This document shows positions 8,018 to 17,844 of a DNA stretch of 64,000 bases, one piece after another. The notes under the pieces are model-generated. The model was not told where the DNA came from. It did not search any database and worked only from the letters and a program-made list of their open reading frames with translations. The number at the start of each line of letters is the position of its first letter. Positions within the stretch are counted from its first letter, which is position 1. Both the position numbers and the translations under genes were made by a program. The stretch is from Prorocentrum cordatum (lineage: Eukaryota; Sar; Dinophyceae; Prorocentrales; Prorocentraceae): positions 740,969-804,968 of the forward strand of contig CAUYUJ010020726.1 in assembly GCA_963575745.1 (NCBI GenBank), read 5' to 3'.

Positions 8018-10321
8018 ATGCGCGGCCCAGGGATGGCCAAGGCCGATTCCTCCAGGAATGGTGTAACAGATGTGTGCAGACTTCTCGATGCACAGGAGCC
8101 CTCTGGGAGCGACACCGCAATGACCTTTGCCTCGAATTGTTCATTGAACAGCTACCCTACGGCTCTGAACAATTCAGCAGGTGAGGGTGTTCAGATTATA
8201 TGTGTGGGTTTAATGCGGACAGGCCTTCGGTCTCTCCGCAAGGCATTGGAAACACTTGGCTATAACCAGATGTATGACGCTGAGCAGATCGTGTCCACGT
8301 TCGAGCTTTGGGACAACATCATGAAGAACGACAGCATGGACGTGCACACGTTCCCCAATATTTTCCAAGGTGCCAAGGTTGCCATGGGCATGCCAGTGTT
8401 TGTGTTCTGGGAAAAGATTTTGGAATTCTACCCACACGCGAAGGTCATCTTAACCATTCGGGACGAGGACGAGTGGGTCAAGTCCGTACTTAACGCGAAG
8501 GCGATGATGGATAATAACATGCCCGGCGCGCCATTGGCATTACGAGGGCTTCTTGGCACATGGGAGGGCTTCTTGGCACCATCTTATCACAAGTACTGCG
8601 AAGTGCTGCGTTTTGCGTGGAGCGTCACATTAGGTGGCTTGCCCATGAGGGGCGGGGCGCTCAACGAGATGATCGTCCGTGGCAGCTTCCGCAAACACAA
8701 TACCTATGTGCGGAGCATGCTCGAAGGCAAGACCACTTCCAACGGAGAGCAGCAACTCCTCGTCTACAATGTGCGCGATGGCTGGGCTCCGCTTTGTGAT
8801 TTTCTGGGGGTGCAGATCCCTAGCGAGGAGATCCCTGCAGTCCTCCAGGTCCCGTACTTCCCGGGGCAGGGCGACGCGGTAGACAGACAGGAGGTCGACA
8901 TGGTCGAGGCGGACCTCCTCGTGCCCGACAGCGTCTTCGGGCTGCGCATGCGCCAGGAACTGCGACGAGGATTAGCCGTGACAGTTTTGGTGGTTGCGTT
9001 GGTGCTGGCAGTGCCGGCCATGCTGGCCGTGCGTTGGCAGGCCTTGCAGGGGCTGTTGGCGCTGTTCTTGGTCGTGGTCTTGGCGATCGCATGGGAGGTG
9101 TACGTGGTCATGCACACCGTCGTGATGAGGGTCGACGCTCTAGTGGTGTTGCCGCTCATGATGAAGAGCTTACTCATAGCAACGTGCCTGCAGGCGTGCT
9201 TCATCACCTACGGTTTCCTGAAGGAACAGATGGTCACACAAGACCGCATCGCATCCCCCCTTCTAATATTGTCAGCCCGCCTTATGTCAGTATTCTGCGG
9301 CATGATCGCCTTGGTTGCTACCGAGGGCAGGATACACTTTGGCGGTGTACCATTAAAGTCATTCGTGTATTTCAGTGTCACAAACGAGGGCTCCACGTGG
9401 GCCGGGTACGAGATGTTGAAGTACGTATCCTTCCCTGTGCACGTCATGGCCAAATCTTGCACTCTGCTGCCCAACATGCTGATGGGGAAGATGCTAAATG
9501 GCACTTCCTACCAGTGGTCCCAGTACGGGCAGGCCATTGCCGCTATGGTCTGCGTCACGATCATGCACCTCTCCGAGGGGCACAAGGAGGGCGGTCAGCA
9601 CAAGCAGATTGCCAAGAGCGAGATGAGCGATTTCACGAAATTCATTTTCGGCGCCTCTCTGCTTATCCTGTTTTTCGCTTGCGACAGTTTCACCTCGCAG
9701 TGGCAGACGAGCCTTTACGCAAAGCACAAGAACCTTACGAAGACGCAGATGATGGTGTGTGGAAATCTGGTGGGCCTCAGCATCACGCTGATTTCCATCA
9801 CAGCCCAGTTCGGTAAAGTCCGCGAGTCCGTGGCCGTTGTGATGGCAGACGGCGCCGTTCTTGGACGCCTGGTGCTATTGGGCTTGAGCGCAGCGATGGG
9901 ACAGTTCTGCATCTACACTGCCATCAAGATCTTGGGCCCCCTAGCATTCAACTGGATCATGACAACGAGGCAGCTACTGTCGGTACTGATTTCGCTGGTG
10001 CTATTCGGGCACGGTGTTTCTGTGACCAAGTTCACATGTATCTTCGTCGTGTTTGCAATCATGAGTGCCAAGCACTTAGCGAAGGCTGGGACAGCGTTCA
10101 AGAAGCACGCCAAGTGCAAGGCCAGATCCCAGTCCAAGGTGTCACGCCCCCACTCCGAGACGCCCCCCTGTCCAAGAAGTCCATTGATCACCGATGGGAC
10201 AAGCCAGGACATCCGAGAGTGGCAGAATGAGTACGGGAATGCGCGTCAGGCGAGTCAGGCAGCCGCCACTGGGAATAGCATCAACAGTGGCCTTGACGCC
10301 ACCATCAAGAAGGAGGAATAG
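8018..10321 (+). CDS. Sulfotransferase-PAPS transporter fusion protein
   Basis: A 767-residue, intronless open frame with two domains. Residues about 57-290 resemble the P-loop sulfotransferase family (Sulfotransfer_4 type). The phosphosulfate loop is VGLMRTGLRSL (63-73; usual form GLPRTGTxSL, so Pro and one Thr are replaced), the 3'-phosphate site is R148 with W153 and S156 (IRDEDEWVKS), and a closing GWAPLCDFLGVQIP is present. Residues about 318-685 hold 10-12 hydrophobic segments and match nucleotide-sugar carriers of the SLC35B2/B3 class, which import PAPS into the Golgi: FITYGFLKEQMVT, LKYVSFPVHVMAKSC (467-481) and CDSFTSQWQTSLY (from D556). DSFTSxWQ separates this class from SLC35B1 and B4. 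A polar tail ends the protein. Probable role: coupling PAPS import and sulfate transfer in the secretory pathway. Acceptor and topology are unknown. The domain calls are firm; the coupling is inference. Confidence 0.88.
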   Translation: MRGPGMAKADSSRNGVTDVCRLLDAQEPSGSDTAMTFASNCSLNSYPTALNNSAGEGVQIICVGLMRTGLRSLRKALETLGYNQMYDAEQIVSTFELWDNIMKNDSMDVHTFPNIFQGAKVAMGMPVFVFWEKILEFYPHAKVILTIRDEDEWVKSVLNAKAMMDNNMPGAPLALRGLLGTWEGFLAPSYHKYCEVLRFAWSVTLGGLPMRGGALNEMIVRGSFRKHNTYVRSMLEGKTTSNGEQQLLVYNVRDGWAPLCDFLGVQIPSEEIPAVLQVPYFPGQGDAVDRQEVDMVEADLLVPDSVFGLRMRQELRRGLAVTVLVVALVLAVPAMLAVRWQALQGLLALFLVVVLAIAWEVYVVMHTVVMRVDALVVLPLMMKSLLIATCLQACFITYGFLKEQMVTQDRIASPLLILSARLMSVFCGMIALVATEGRIHFGGVPLKSFVYFSVTNEGSTWAGYEMLKYVSFPVHVMAKSCTLLPNMLMGKMLNGTSYQWSQYGQAIAAMVCVTIMHLSEGHKEGGQHKQIAKSEMSDFTKFIFGASLLILFFACDSFTSQWQTSLYAKHKNLTKTQMMVCGNLVGLSITLISITAQFGKVRESVAVVMADGAVLGRLVLLGLSAAMGQFCIYTAIKILGPLAFNWIMTTRQLLSVLISLVLFGHGVSVTKFTCIFVVFAIMSAKHLAKAGTAFKKHAKCKARSQSKVSRPHSETPPCPRSPLITDGTSQDIREWQNEYGNARQASQAAATGNSINSGLDATIKKEE

Positions 10322-10437
10322 GTGGCCATCTTTTCCAGTGTGCGGCCGGCCACTCCGCCTCAGCGCTGCACGACAGAGGCTTGCTGCGTGCACCGTGCAC
10401 GGGGTCTCGTCGTGCGTGAGCGCCCACACCCGCACAG

Positions 10438-10735
10438 AAAAGGCGACCAGCTTGTCGATCGGGACAGGCGGATCCCACTCCGTTTCCACACTTGGTCGTC
10501 CGTGGACCAGCCGCTCGGCTCTGGAGTCCTCACCACCGTCCCATTGTCCACAGCCATCGTTGTAGGGAGGTGGTGGCCCGTCTAGTGGAGCCCCCGTTTG
10601 CCTCCCTAGAGTATGTTGTGTTTCCCTCTGGCGATCACGGGCTTTCCAGGGGGAGGAGGGGGGGGGCAAGGGGGGGGGGAGGGGATGCAGGGCGGCCCTG
10701 GTGATGGCCATTACCTCAGAAGGGGTGGCGAGGCC
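10438..10735. repeat. Duplicated segment S, copy 1
   Basis: About 270 bp repeated at 11985-12245. Shared text includes GGGACAGGCGGA.CCCAC, GTTTCCACACTTG, CCTCACCACCGTCC, GCCATCGTTGTAGGG, GTGTTTCCCTCTGGCGAT and GCAGGGCGGCCC. It begins about 120 bp after the transporter stop. Confidence 0.8.
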
Positions 10736-10833
10736 CTGAGGTGGAGGGGGTCGCCTGAGAGGGCCCCGCATGAAGCGCGCGGCGACCTCCCCTTGGAGTG
10801 TCTCGGAACGGATCGGGCGCATCCACATCAGGG

Positions 10834-11015
10834 CTACAGTCGGGGCGCTGGAGAAGGAACCCTTTTCGTTTGGGAGGGGCTCCGTGTGCCTCAGTTGTTT
10901 TACAGTGCTCCTTGGGTTTTCCTGCGGTTTCCCATGGGAAATCGGAGTTTAACTTATGGGAAAAAGGGGCCTCGTTCCTTATTTAGGGTTCTTTGGGTCA
11001 ACGCCCCAACTGTAG
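10834..11015. mobile_element. Family-B TIR element, copy 1
   Basis: 182 bp between CTACAGTCGGGGCGCTG and the inverted end CTACAGTTGGGGCGTTGAC. Interior GAAGGAACCCTTTTCGTT, GTTTAACTTATGG and GGGGCCTCGTTCCTTATTT are conserved in the copies at 31031, 53008 and 60150. No coding capacity. Confidence 0.88.
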
Positions 11016-11099
11016 CTCCTGTCGCATCTCTTGCCCTGTCATCTTGCGTCGATCCAGAAAGGAAGCTCACCTTCGAGGGGTCGTTAGGTTGGAACGAGC

Positions 11100-11340
11100 G
11101 CGCTTTGTGGACGCTGGGAAGGGGGGGCCCTCTGCGCCCCCCCCCCCCCTCACCACCCCCGAGATGCAAGGGGGGGGTGTCCAGCTGCGGGGGGGAGGCC
11201 GCCCCCCCTCAAGAGGGGGGGTCTTCGAACCGCCTCACCTTGGAATTGCAGCAAGGGGGGGGGTCCGGGAGGGGAAGGGGGGGTCGAACCGGGTGAGTTT
11301 TCCAGTCCCCCCCTCCCCAGTGGCAACCGACGATGGCGAG
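11100..11340. repeat. G-run and C-run low-complexity stretch
   Basis: Long G and C homopolymer runs (for example 13 C at 11138-11151) with GGGGGG clusters. The frames shift freely; no gene. Confidence 0.7.
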
Positions 11341-11399
11341 CGCCGTCGGGCAACAACGACGACGATTAAACCTGCGTAAGATGCGATTAAGGTCACATC

Positions 11400-11800
11400 G
11401 AACCTCTGTAAGAGCTCATTCGAGCTGGACCGAGCCCTTGTAGACTTCAAGTCGAGCTGGATCTAGCTATAACAGGATGTGGATTTTGTGTGAGATGGAT
11501 TGGGCCTAAGTGGATTTCGATTCGAGCTGAATCCAGCTATAGCAGGTTTCTATCAGATGTGGATCGAGCCCGACTGGGATGCTCTTAACAGTGGGTTCAG
11601 GTATAGTAGGCTTCTATCCGAGTTGGATCGAGCCCGATTTGGGTGCTCTTAAAGTTGTTTTCAACGATAGTAGGATTCCATTAACGTTGGATCGAGCCTG
11701 ACAAACTAGGCTGGTCTTACATTGAGACCCAGCTATAGTAGGATTACAGTAGAGCTCGATCGAGCACTAGTCGGGTTCTATTTTGGACAGGGGCGGGGGA
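11400..11800. repeat. Degenerate array of about 65-70 bp
   Basis: About five diverged units with GTTGGATCGAGCC, CAGCTATAGTAGG and TTCTATC motifs. Confidence 0.65.
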
Positions 11801-11984
11801 TGCGGCTCGCCCCCCCCCTCGGCTACAGAGGCCAGTTCCGACGTGTCCAGCATTTGTTTTCAAGCAGGCGTCCACGAAGCGCGAACTCTCATAGATTGAT
11901 AGCACGTCCCCAGCAGAGACCCATGGAAGTCGTGGTGGACCCCTTGCGAGAGGCCAGCGGCGGCGCAGCAAGAGTGAGTACCCC

Positions 11985-12245
11985 GAGCTGGCCAGGCGGG
12001 ACAGGCGGACCCCACCCGTTTCCACACTTGATCGTGGGCCAGCCGCTTGGCTCGGGATTCCTCACCACCGTCCAATCGTCCAGCGCCATCGTTGTAGGGC
12101 GGTGGTGACCCGGCTAGTGAAGCCTCCATTGGCCTTGGAGCATGTTGTGTTTCCCTCTGGCGATAACGGGCGTTCCAGGGGGGGGAGGGGGGGGCATGGG
12201 GGGCGGGGGTGCAGGGCGGCCCCAGTAATGGCCAGCACTTCGAGC
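11985..12245. repeat. Duplicated segment S, copy 2
   Basis: Partner of 10438-10735 in the same orientation, with substitutions and indels. The copies lie about 1.5 kb apart with a family-B element and array between them. Confidence 0.8.
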
Positions 12246-12269
12246 TGTAAGTTACCCGAGACATACCCA

Positions 12270-12815
12270 CCAACCAACAGCCTCCGCCGCACCTCCCAGC
12301 AGCCCACGGAAGTGGCAGCTGGCATTTGCCCGGCAGCGCCCCAGGCAGCCGCGAAGTCTCGCCTGACGACCGCCTCAGCTGGACCTCCCAGGAGCCCACG
12401 AACGTGTCGACAGCTGCGCCGTTGGCAGCCTCCCAGGCAGCGGCGATGTCTCGCCTGCCAACCGTTTCAGCTGGACCTCTCTGGGAGCCCACGAACGTGG
12501 CGGCAGCTGCGCCGTTGGCAGCCTCCCAGAAAGCGGCGATGTCTCGCCTGCCAACGTTTCAGCTGGACCTCTCCAGGAGCCCACGAACGCGGCGACAGCT
12601 CCTCAGCTGGCAGCCTCCCAGAAAGCGGCGATGTCTCGCCTGCCGCCCGCCTCCGCCGGACCTCCCAGGAGGCCACGACATTTGCGCCTCCTGCGCAGCT
12701 GGCAGCCCGCGAGGTCTCGCCTGCCGACCGCCTCCGCGGGACCTCCCAGGAGCCCACGAAAGTTGCGACCGCTGCGCAGCTGGCAGCCTCCCAGGGAGCC
12801 GCAAGGGCTGAGTGG
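12270..12815. repeat. Tandem array of about 92 bp, six units
   Basis: Units begin with GGACCTCCCAGGAGCCCACGA-like text and run through GGCAGCTGCGC.GTTGGCAGCC and GCGATGTCTCGCCTGCC, at about 12280, 12385, 12476, 12567, 12658 and 12739. Open frames through the array are repetitive and not called. Confidence 0.85.
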
Positions 12816-13677
12816 TGACAGCTCCCACGGGGGCTAGGAGGCAGGAGGCAGGAGGTAAGCGGAGGAGGAGGAGGAGGAGGCAGGGAGGTGGAGGAGGCGG
12901 GAGGATTGAAGGAAGGAACAAAGGAAGGAAGGACGGACACGTGCGAGCAGGATTCCTTTTAAAGCGAGAATCCAACACTGGAGAGTCGGGTTCTTGCCTT
13001 GCAGATGCGCTCTTACTTGTTTGGGGAACTCAACGTGCATGTTCGTTGTCCGATCTGACCGATGGGAATGTCGCTCGGCCGCGTCGGCTTGATGGATCGA
13101 CTTGTCACTCCTCGTGATCTACTGCGCTCGGGAAACTCTGGAGCAATACTTCGGCTACCTGGTTTCGGGGGGCCTGGCCGGGTGATGTCCCCAGGCAAGT
13201 CCAGAATGCATCAGGGAGTGTTCCCAGATATTCCGGTAGGACCACGGGATGTTTGCGGGGAGAGATACAGTGGAATTCGTGCCACGAAACACCATGTTTG
13301 CCTCCTGGGTGCCCTGGGTTTCTTTGGTTTCGATGCCTTTGCTAGGGAAAACGTGAAGTCCCCACACAGCACACCAGTGGGTCTCCTGGAGTCTCAGGGT
13401 TGGGCCTCTTGTGGAAGGTTTCCTGTGTTCGAGCTCCTGCTGTACGGGAAGTGTGGCCGAGAGTTCCTACACCTACGACGCCGTGCTCTCCACGACGTGG
13501 GGCCCCTGGAGATCTGGACTCTTGCCCCGCCGCTGGCTATCCGTCCTGCGTCTTTTTCTCCGACGGTCCTGGGGCTGGGCTAAAAAGGCCCCCAGAGTCG
13601 AGCAGGGGGGGACGCAAAGAGGAGGTGAAGAAAAGGGCGCCAAAAAGGCACCGTGGGGCCCCTTTGGGAGCCAGCAC
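12816..13677. other. Unassigned sequence
   Basis: A GGA tract at 12857-12900. The remainder is non-repetitive by eye. An open frame at 13062-13583 (+, 173 aa) has no recognised features and is left uncalled. Confidence 0.5.
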
Positions 13678-14047
13678 TGCAAGTGGTAGGCAGAGTCGCG
13701 CAGTGGTATCTATCTCCTCGATATTTCCCTGAACTTCAAAAGCTCAAGCTCGTCCCATCGAGCTTCCTTGTCTCTCCGCGCCTCGAAGCGCAAGCGAGGG
13801 GGCGCTTGAGCCAAAATGGCTACGGAAATACACATATGGGCGGGCCCTGCAAAGTACCTCACTCACACTCCTTGCTCTCTCGAATCTCTATGCTCAGGCT
13901 TGCTCAGAACCAGATCTGCACCGATGAGGGTCCTCCAAGCTGAGCATACTATCTTCGTCTGAATCATCACTCGAGAGGGCCTCGTAATCGGGAAACTCCA
14001 GATTTGCTGCTCCAGAGGCGAGCTCCCTCGATGACTCCGAGCTTCTC
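13678..14047 (-). repeat. Downstream LTR of the Copia-order element
   Basis: 370 bp, closely matching 21742-22110. On the element strand it starts near GAGAAGCTCGGAGTC and ends CACTTGCA. The last about 150 nt of the RNase H frame run into it. Confidence 0.85.
13805..13826 (-). other. Exact dinoflagellate spliced-leader sequence in LTR
   Basis: On the minus strand this is a full-length match to the 22-nt dinoflagellate spliced-leader exon, including a T at the variable first base and the GCCATTTTGGCTCAAG core. It sits in sense orientation 127 bp before the LTR end. No spliced-leader RNA gene surrounds it, so it is an mRNA-derived copy. Confidence 0.93.
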
Positions 14048-14571
14048 ACAACCTCCTGCGGGACATTCTCGAATGGCAGGATCCCTGCTGACTTCCGTTT
14101 ACGTGCGCTCTGGTACTTGGCGTCATGGACCAGTTTCCAGCGGTGGCCGCTGTTGAAGTACATCCTTAGCTGTCCTGGCTCGTGCCCCTTGGTCAGTGAG
14201 TTTGCTAGTTGAGCATCGCCGTGGACCCAGAGCATCCAGTTGTTGGCGGCCTGGGTTCCTTCCTTCAGCGTCATCGCCTCCACGCCAGTCCGCTTCTCCT
14301 TGCCACGGAAGGTGTAAATTGTAGTCTGGAGCTTGTCGTACATGCCCTTGGCGTCCACCACAACGGCCCCTGGCAGTTTGGCAAGCGTCTCCTCCGGGTT
14401 GCGCCAGGCGATGGAGTTGCCGAGCAGCTCGAGACGCTGCAGCTTGACGCCGAGCAGCTCGTCCTCCGCATCCGCTGCGGACCGTTTCTCACAGGCGACG
14501 GAGCTGCGACAGCCTCGGTCGATCCTGCCGGACTTTTCCACGACACCAGGCTCACGTCGGTCTCGTCACCC
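13894..14571 (-). pseudogene. Copia RNase H, C-terminal part
   Basis: Frame with AVVVDAKGMYDKL (first aspartate codon ending 14353), ANNWMLWVHGDAQLANSLTKG and GHRWKLVHDAKYQSARKRK, the ending typical of Copia RNase H. An acidic tail (SSDDSDEDS) runs into the LTR. The N-terminal half lies at 14748-14855 and beyond, cut off by two insertions. Confidence 0.75.
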
Positions 14572-14747
14572 TTCAGTCAGGAGGGGAAAAAACAGACAAA
14601 CACAATTAATCGTCGATCCCCCGGAAAATATGGGAAAATATGGGAAGTTGGGGGGGAAGACAAAGACCCAGAAAATACAGGAAAATATAGGGAACCTTTT
14701 TATTTGTGTAGATTTATTTTTATGTCCCAGGGCCCCTTCATTCAGGA
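14571..14747. mobile_element. Family-N insertion in Copia RNase H
   Basis: About 165 bp of AT-rich sequence (GGGAAAATATGGGAAAATATG) between direct repeats CTTCAGTCAGGA and CTTCATTCAGGA (11 of 12). Removing it rejoins the RNase H reading. A second copy is at 23017-23190. Confidence 0.75.
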
Positions 14748-14859
14748 TCTTCAGCGGGGCCATACCTGCAATCAGGCCCTCGGTGAACTCCCCGCCGGGC
14801 CGATTCGACTCGGAGGAGTCGGACCACTCAATCGGCACCAGCACCTGTGCCTGTGATTT

Positions 14860-15011
14860 CCAGCCTCGAACATATCCCTATCCTTAAGATTGACACGCCA
14901 AAAGGCGATGACAATCTTAGGGATTCGCCCTCAAAAAATGAGGGAATCCCTAAGATTGGCATCGTGATGAGGAGGTGCCGAGCATAGGGATAGGGATATG
15001 TTCCAGGCTGG
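14860..15011. mobile_element. Family-M TIR element in Copia RT/RNase H
   Basis: 152 bp with termini CCAGCCTCGAACATATCCCT and, inverted, CCAGCCTGGAACATATCCCT (18 of 20 identical). The interior holds a second palindrome (ATGACAATCTTAGGGATT...AATCCCTAAGATTGGCAT). A second copy lies at 28713-28866. It splits RT/RNase H after VPVVIHSHSH. Confidence 0.85.
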
Positions 15012-16100
15012 TAATGTGAGTGGCTGTGGATCACCACCGGCACGTCAGCGCACTCTCGCACTTGGTCGACCAGCCTCTTCGTCTCGTTGACGGTCTGCAC
15101 CGTCGACGAGGGGATTGTGCTCAACAGCAGGCTTGTGTCAGCCGAGTGCAGTGGGCCAGACTGCTCGGAGCGCCAGCCGACGGCGCCCAGGATTGCTCTG
15201 AGCTGACCCGTCTCCTTGTCGGTGGCATCCGCGTCCTTGTTCCTCTTGCGCTCGGGGATCAGGAAGGCCTTCTCAATGGTCTTCACATATTGACTCTGGT
15301 CCATGCGAAAGCTCCTGTCGGGCTGCTGCTTGATCAGCACTCCGGTCTGCATGAACTCCTCGGTCTCCCACGTCTTCCATTTGAAACGCCCTTGAATCTG
15401 CTCTCGAGCCATGACCCATCGCGGATCGGATTCCTTGCCGCCCAACAGGACATCATCCACGTGCGACCGGGCGACCGCCACGATGTCGAGGTCGCCCTTC
15501 GTTGCGACCAGCTCGTCGAGCACCTCCGGGTCAATGAACCCCTGCAGTGCCTCCTTGGTGAAGCTGTTGTCCTGGCCGTGCGCGTCGCCTTACAGCACCC
15601 AGACGCACGGGTCCATCTCCATCTAGGTCCAGCCGACTTCCTCGAGCGCCTCGCTCACCGTCATGAACCACTCAATGGCTGCCTCGACGAGCCCGTACAC
15701 GGCCTTCCTGAGCCTCATGGCGACACCCTCGGGTATCCCCAGCGCCGTGGCCAACTCCTCCACGGGCATCACGAACAGGTTGTGCTGAATCTCGCGGTTC
15801 TAGGTGAAAGATCCAGTCACGTCAGCCTTATATCCCTTGAAGCCTAGCCACGCCATCATCTGCAGCCACAGGTGCCTGGAAGTACGTGTCATCGTTGGAG
15901 CTGTGGTCGGGCGTTGTTCATATTTAGGGCCCATGTAGCCCAAGACCACGATCCGCGCCTTCGCTTTCTTGTCGCCTGTGCTCTCGTCGATCTTCCACTC
16001 CAGGATCCACCTCATACGCATGACCTCCTCGGGTGGCGGCGTGACCCCAGAAGGCAGGGTCTCGAGGACTGAGGATATGATGTAGTTGTTCACCTCAGTG
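15012..16100 (-). pseudogene. Copia reverse transcriptase
   Basis: The N-terminal part reads WILEWKIDESTGDKKAKARI (to about 15930) and GYKADVTGSFT, followed at once by a TAG (15799-15801). Two more stops occur (TAG near 15633, TAA near 15591). The catalytic pair is SHVDDVLLGG, with D codons at 15452-15457; Copia RTs usually read YVDD. The later connection region contains SQYVKTIEKAF and SGPLHSADTSLLLS. Inactive by its stops. Confidence 0.78.
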
Positions 16101-16565
16101 GCCTTTGGCCTGTTGAACCTGTCCAACTCGTCCGGGGTGAGGGTCCGCTCCGAGATCTCGCGTTTCCCCTTCTTCAGCTGGCTTGCCATGTAGGTGTTCA
16201 TGTGCCTTGCGGCCTGCTTCAAGGCCTTGCCTGCGAGGGGGAGCTCCATCGAGACCTCCAGGGATGTTCCCTGTCGTGCCCAAAAGGCTCGGGCATCGGG
16301 GGTCGCCTTGGCCATGAGCCCAGCCTGCTCCTCCAGGTTCTTCTCAGCGACTGCTGTCCTTGATGTCCTGGCCCAGTCTGCAGTGCCTCCAGGGTGCTGC
16401 CCCTTCTTGTGGATCTGCTTCCACACGGGAGGGGCAGGCCGGACCCTTGGGGTCACCTGGGGACCCTTGCCTTCGGCTAGCTCAGTCGTGCGAGCCCTCT
16501 TCAGAGGTGGTGCTGGAACTCCTTCCCAGGTGGCGAACTCCACGTCGTGCTCCGTGGGGTTGTGC

Positions 16566-17761
16566 TCAATGAAGTCCAGGTGTTCGTGTCGCATCGCCTG
16601 GTTCACGAAGGTGTTGAGGGTCCAGGGGGTACCCTTGCCTCCCATGAGCTCGGCGCGCGCGATCTCTCGGGCAGAGGCGGCTCGGATTTGGCACAGGTCC
16701 ACCTTGATGAGCCGGCCTGCCCGAAACAGCCAGACCACTGGCCCAGGGCGCCCCGGGTGCCGTGCCTCGCTCCGTCCCAGGTCGCCGTCCACAGGGCGTG
16801 CTGTCTCTGTGGCCAACACCCTCGCGAGCCCCCTGAGGAGGCCCTTGGTCTCGCCCCTCTCCCTGCGGAAGTGGCGCGCCCACATGCCTGGCGCCGCGGG
16901 CTTTGCCGCCCGGTTCTTCGCGTTCTCGGCCCAGCTGACGCGCCGCATGTAGACCTGCCTCAGGTGCTCCTGCTCTGCCGCGTACATCCTCATCCTCGCG
17001 CAGTTCTCGCCGTACTCCTTGCCGGCGCGCTACTAGGCCCCGACGCCGGGCAGCTCGTCGAAGTCGCCCTCGAAGAAGTGGCCGTCCAAGTCGGGTGCCC
17101 TCCCCAGGGCACGTTGAAGAGGGGAGTGGCCTCGGACATCTTCTCGAGCGTTCCCGGCTGCGACCGCCCTGGCCAGGGCCTCCTCGGTGGACAATTCGGG
17201 GTTCTCCACGACTAGCCGGTCCATGATCCCTTCCGTGGCTTGAATCGCCTCCTCGGCGAGAGAGATGTGCCAGTGGGGCTTGTCCCGGGATCGGTTCGTA
17301 TCCGACGGAGTCGGAGTCGAAGTAGTCAGCGGCCTGCTTTGACATCCATGAGCCCTCAGGGTCCACCTTCAGCTTCTGTGGTTTGCCAAAATATGGCAGC
17401 CAGCGCTCCTCGTAGAAGTCCTTGAGGTCGGCCCAGACCGGGTTGCGGTGCCGCTCCTCACCCACCATGTGGTAGAGCAGCTTGCTGACCCGCACCCTGC
17501 AGTTCTCGTCGATGATTAGCGAGAACTTTGACTCGAACTTCTTGTGGGGGTGCTCCCACTCGAACTGGTCGGCCTGACTGTGCTTCCACTTCGGGGGGTG
17601 ACCTGGAGGCTGACTGGCGGGTGCGTGGGGCGGTACTGCTTCGCCTCCGCACACGCGTCACAGCGAAAGTCCTGGGCCACCTGCAGCACCAGTTGGCTCG
17701 CGCCCTTCCGCCTGAGTGCGTTCAGCATGGCGGTCCTGGAGCTGTGGCCCGAGCGCCGGTG
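16566..17761 (-). pseudogene. Copia integrase
   Basis: Zinc-binding part LTSVHRRSGHSS...FRCDACAEAK (HHCC, 17651-17761). The core follows in a shifted frame: QADQFEWEHPHKKF (first acidic residue near 17570) and KLKVDPEGSW (second near 17360). After IPGQA a one-base shift leads to AHWHISLAEEAIQATEGIM, which supplies the catalytic glutamate. The linker to RT (MRRVSWAENAKNRAAKPAAP, then PVVWLFRAGRLIKVDL) reads openly in the next frame from 16993. Confidence 0.78.
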
Positions 17762-17844
17762 CACGGAGGTCAGCCAGCGCATGATCTGCTGGTGCTCCTT
17801 CGAGCTAGGGTTCGCGCCTGTTGACGTCTCTTCTCTTCCAGCGG

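Noticed and set aside
13062-13583. 173-codon plus-strand frame
   Set aside because: No recognisable motif and unremarkable composition; not enough to call a gene, though a host exon is possible.
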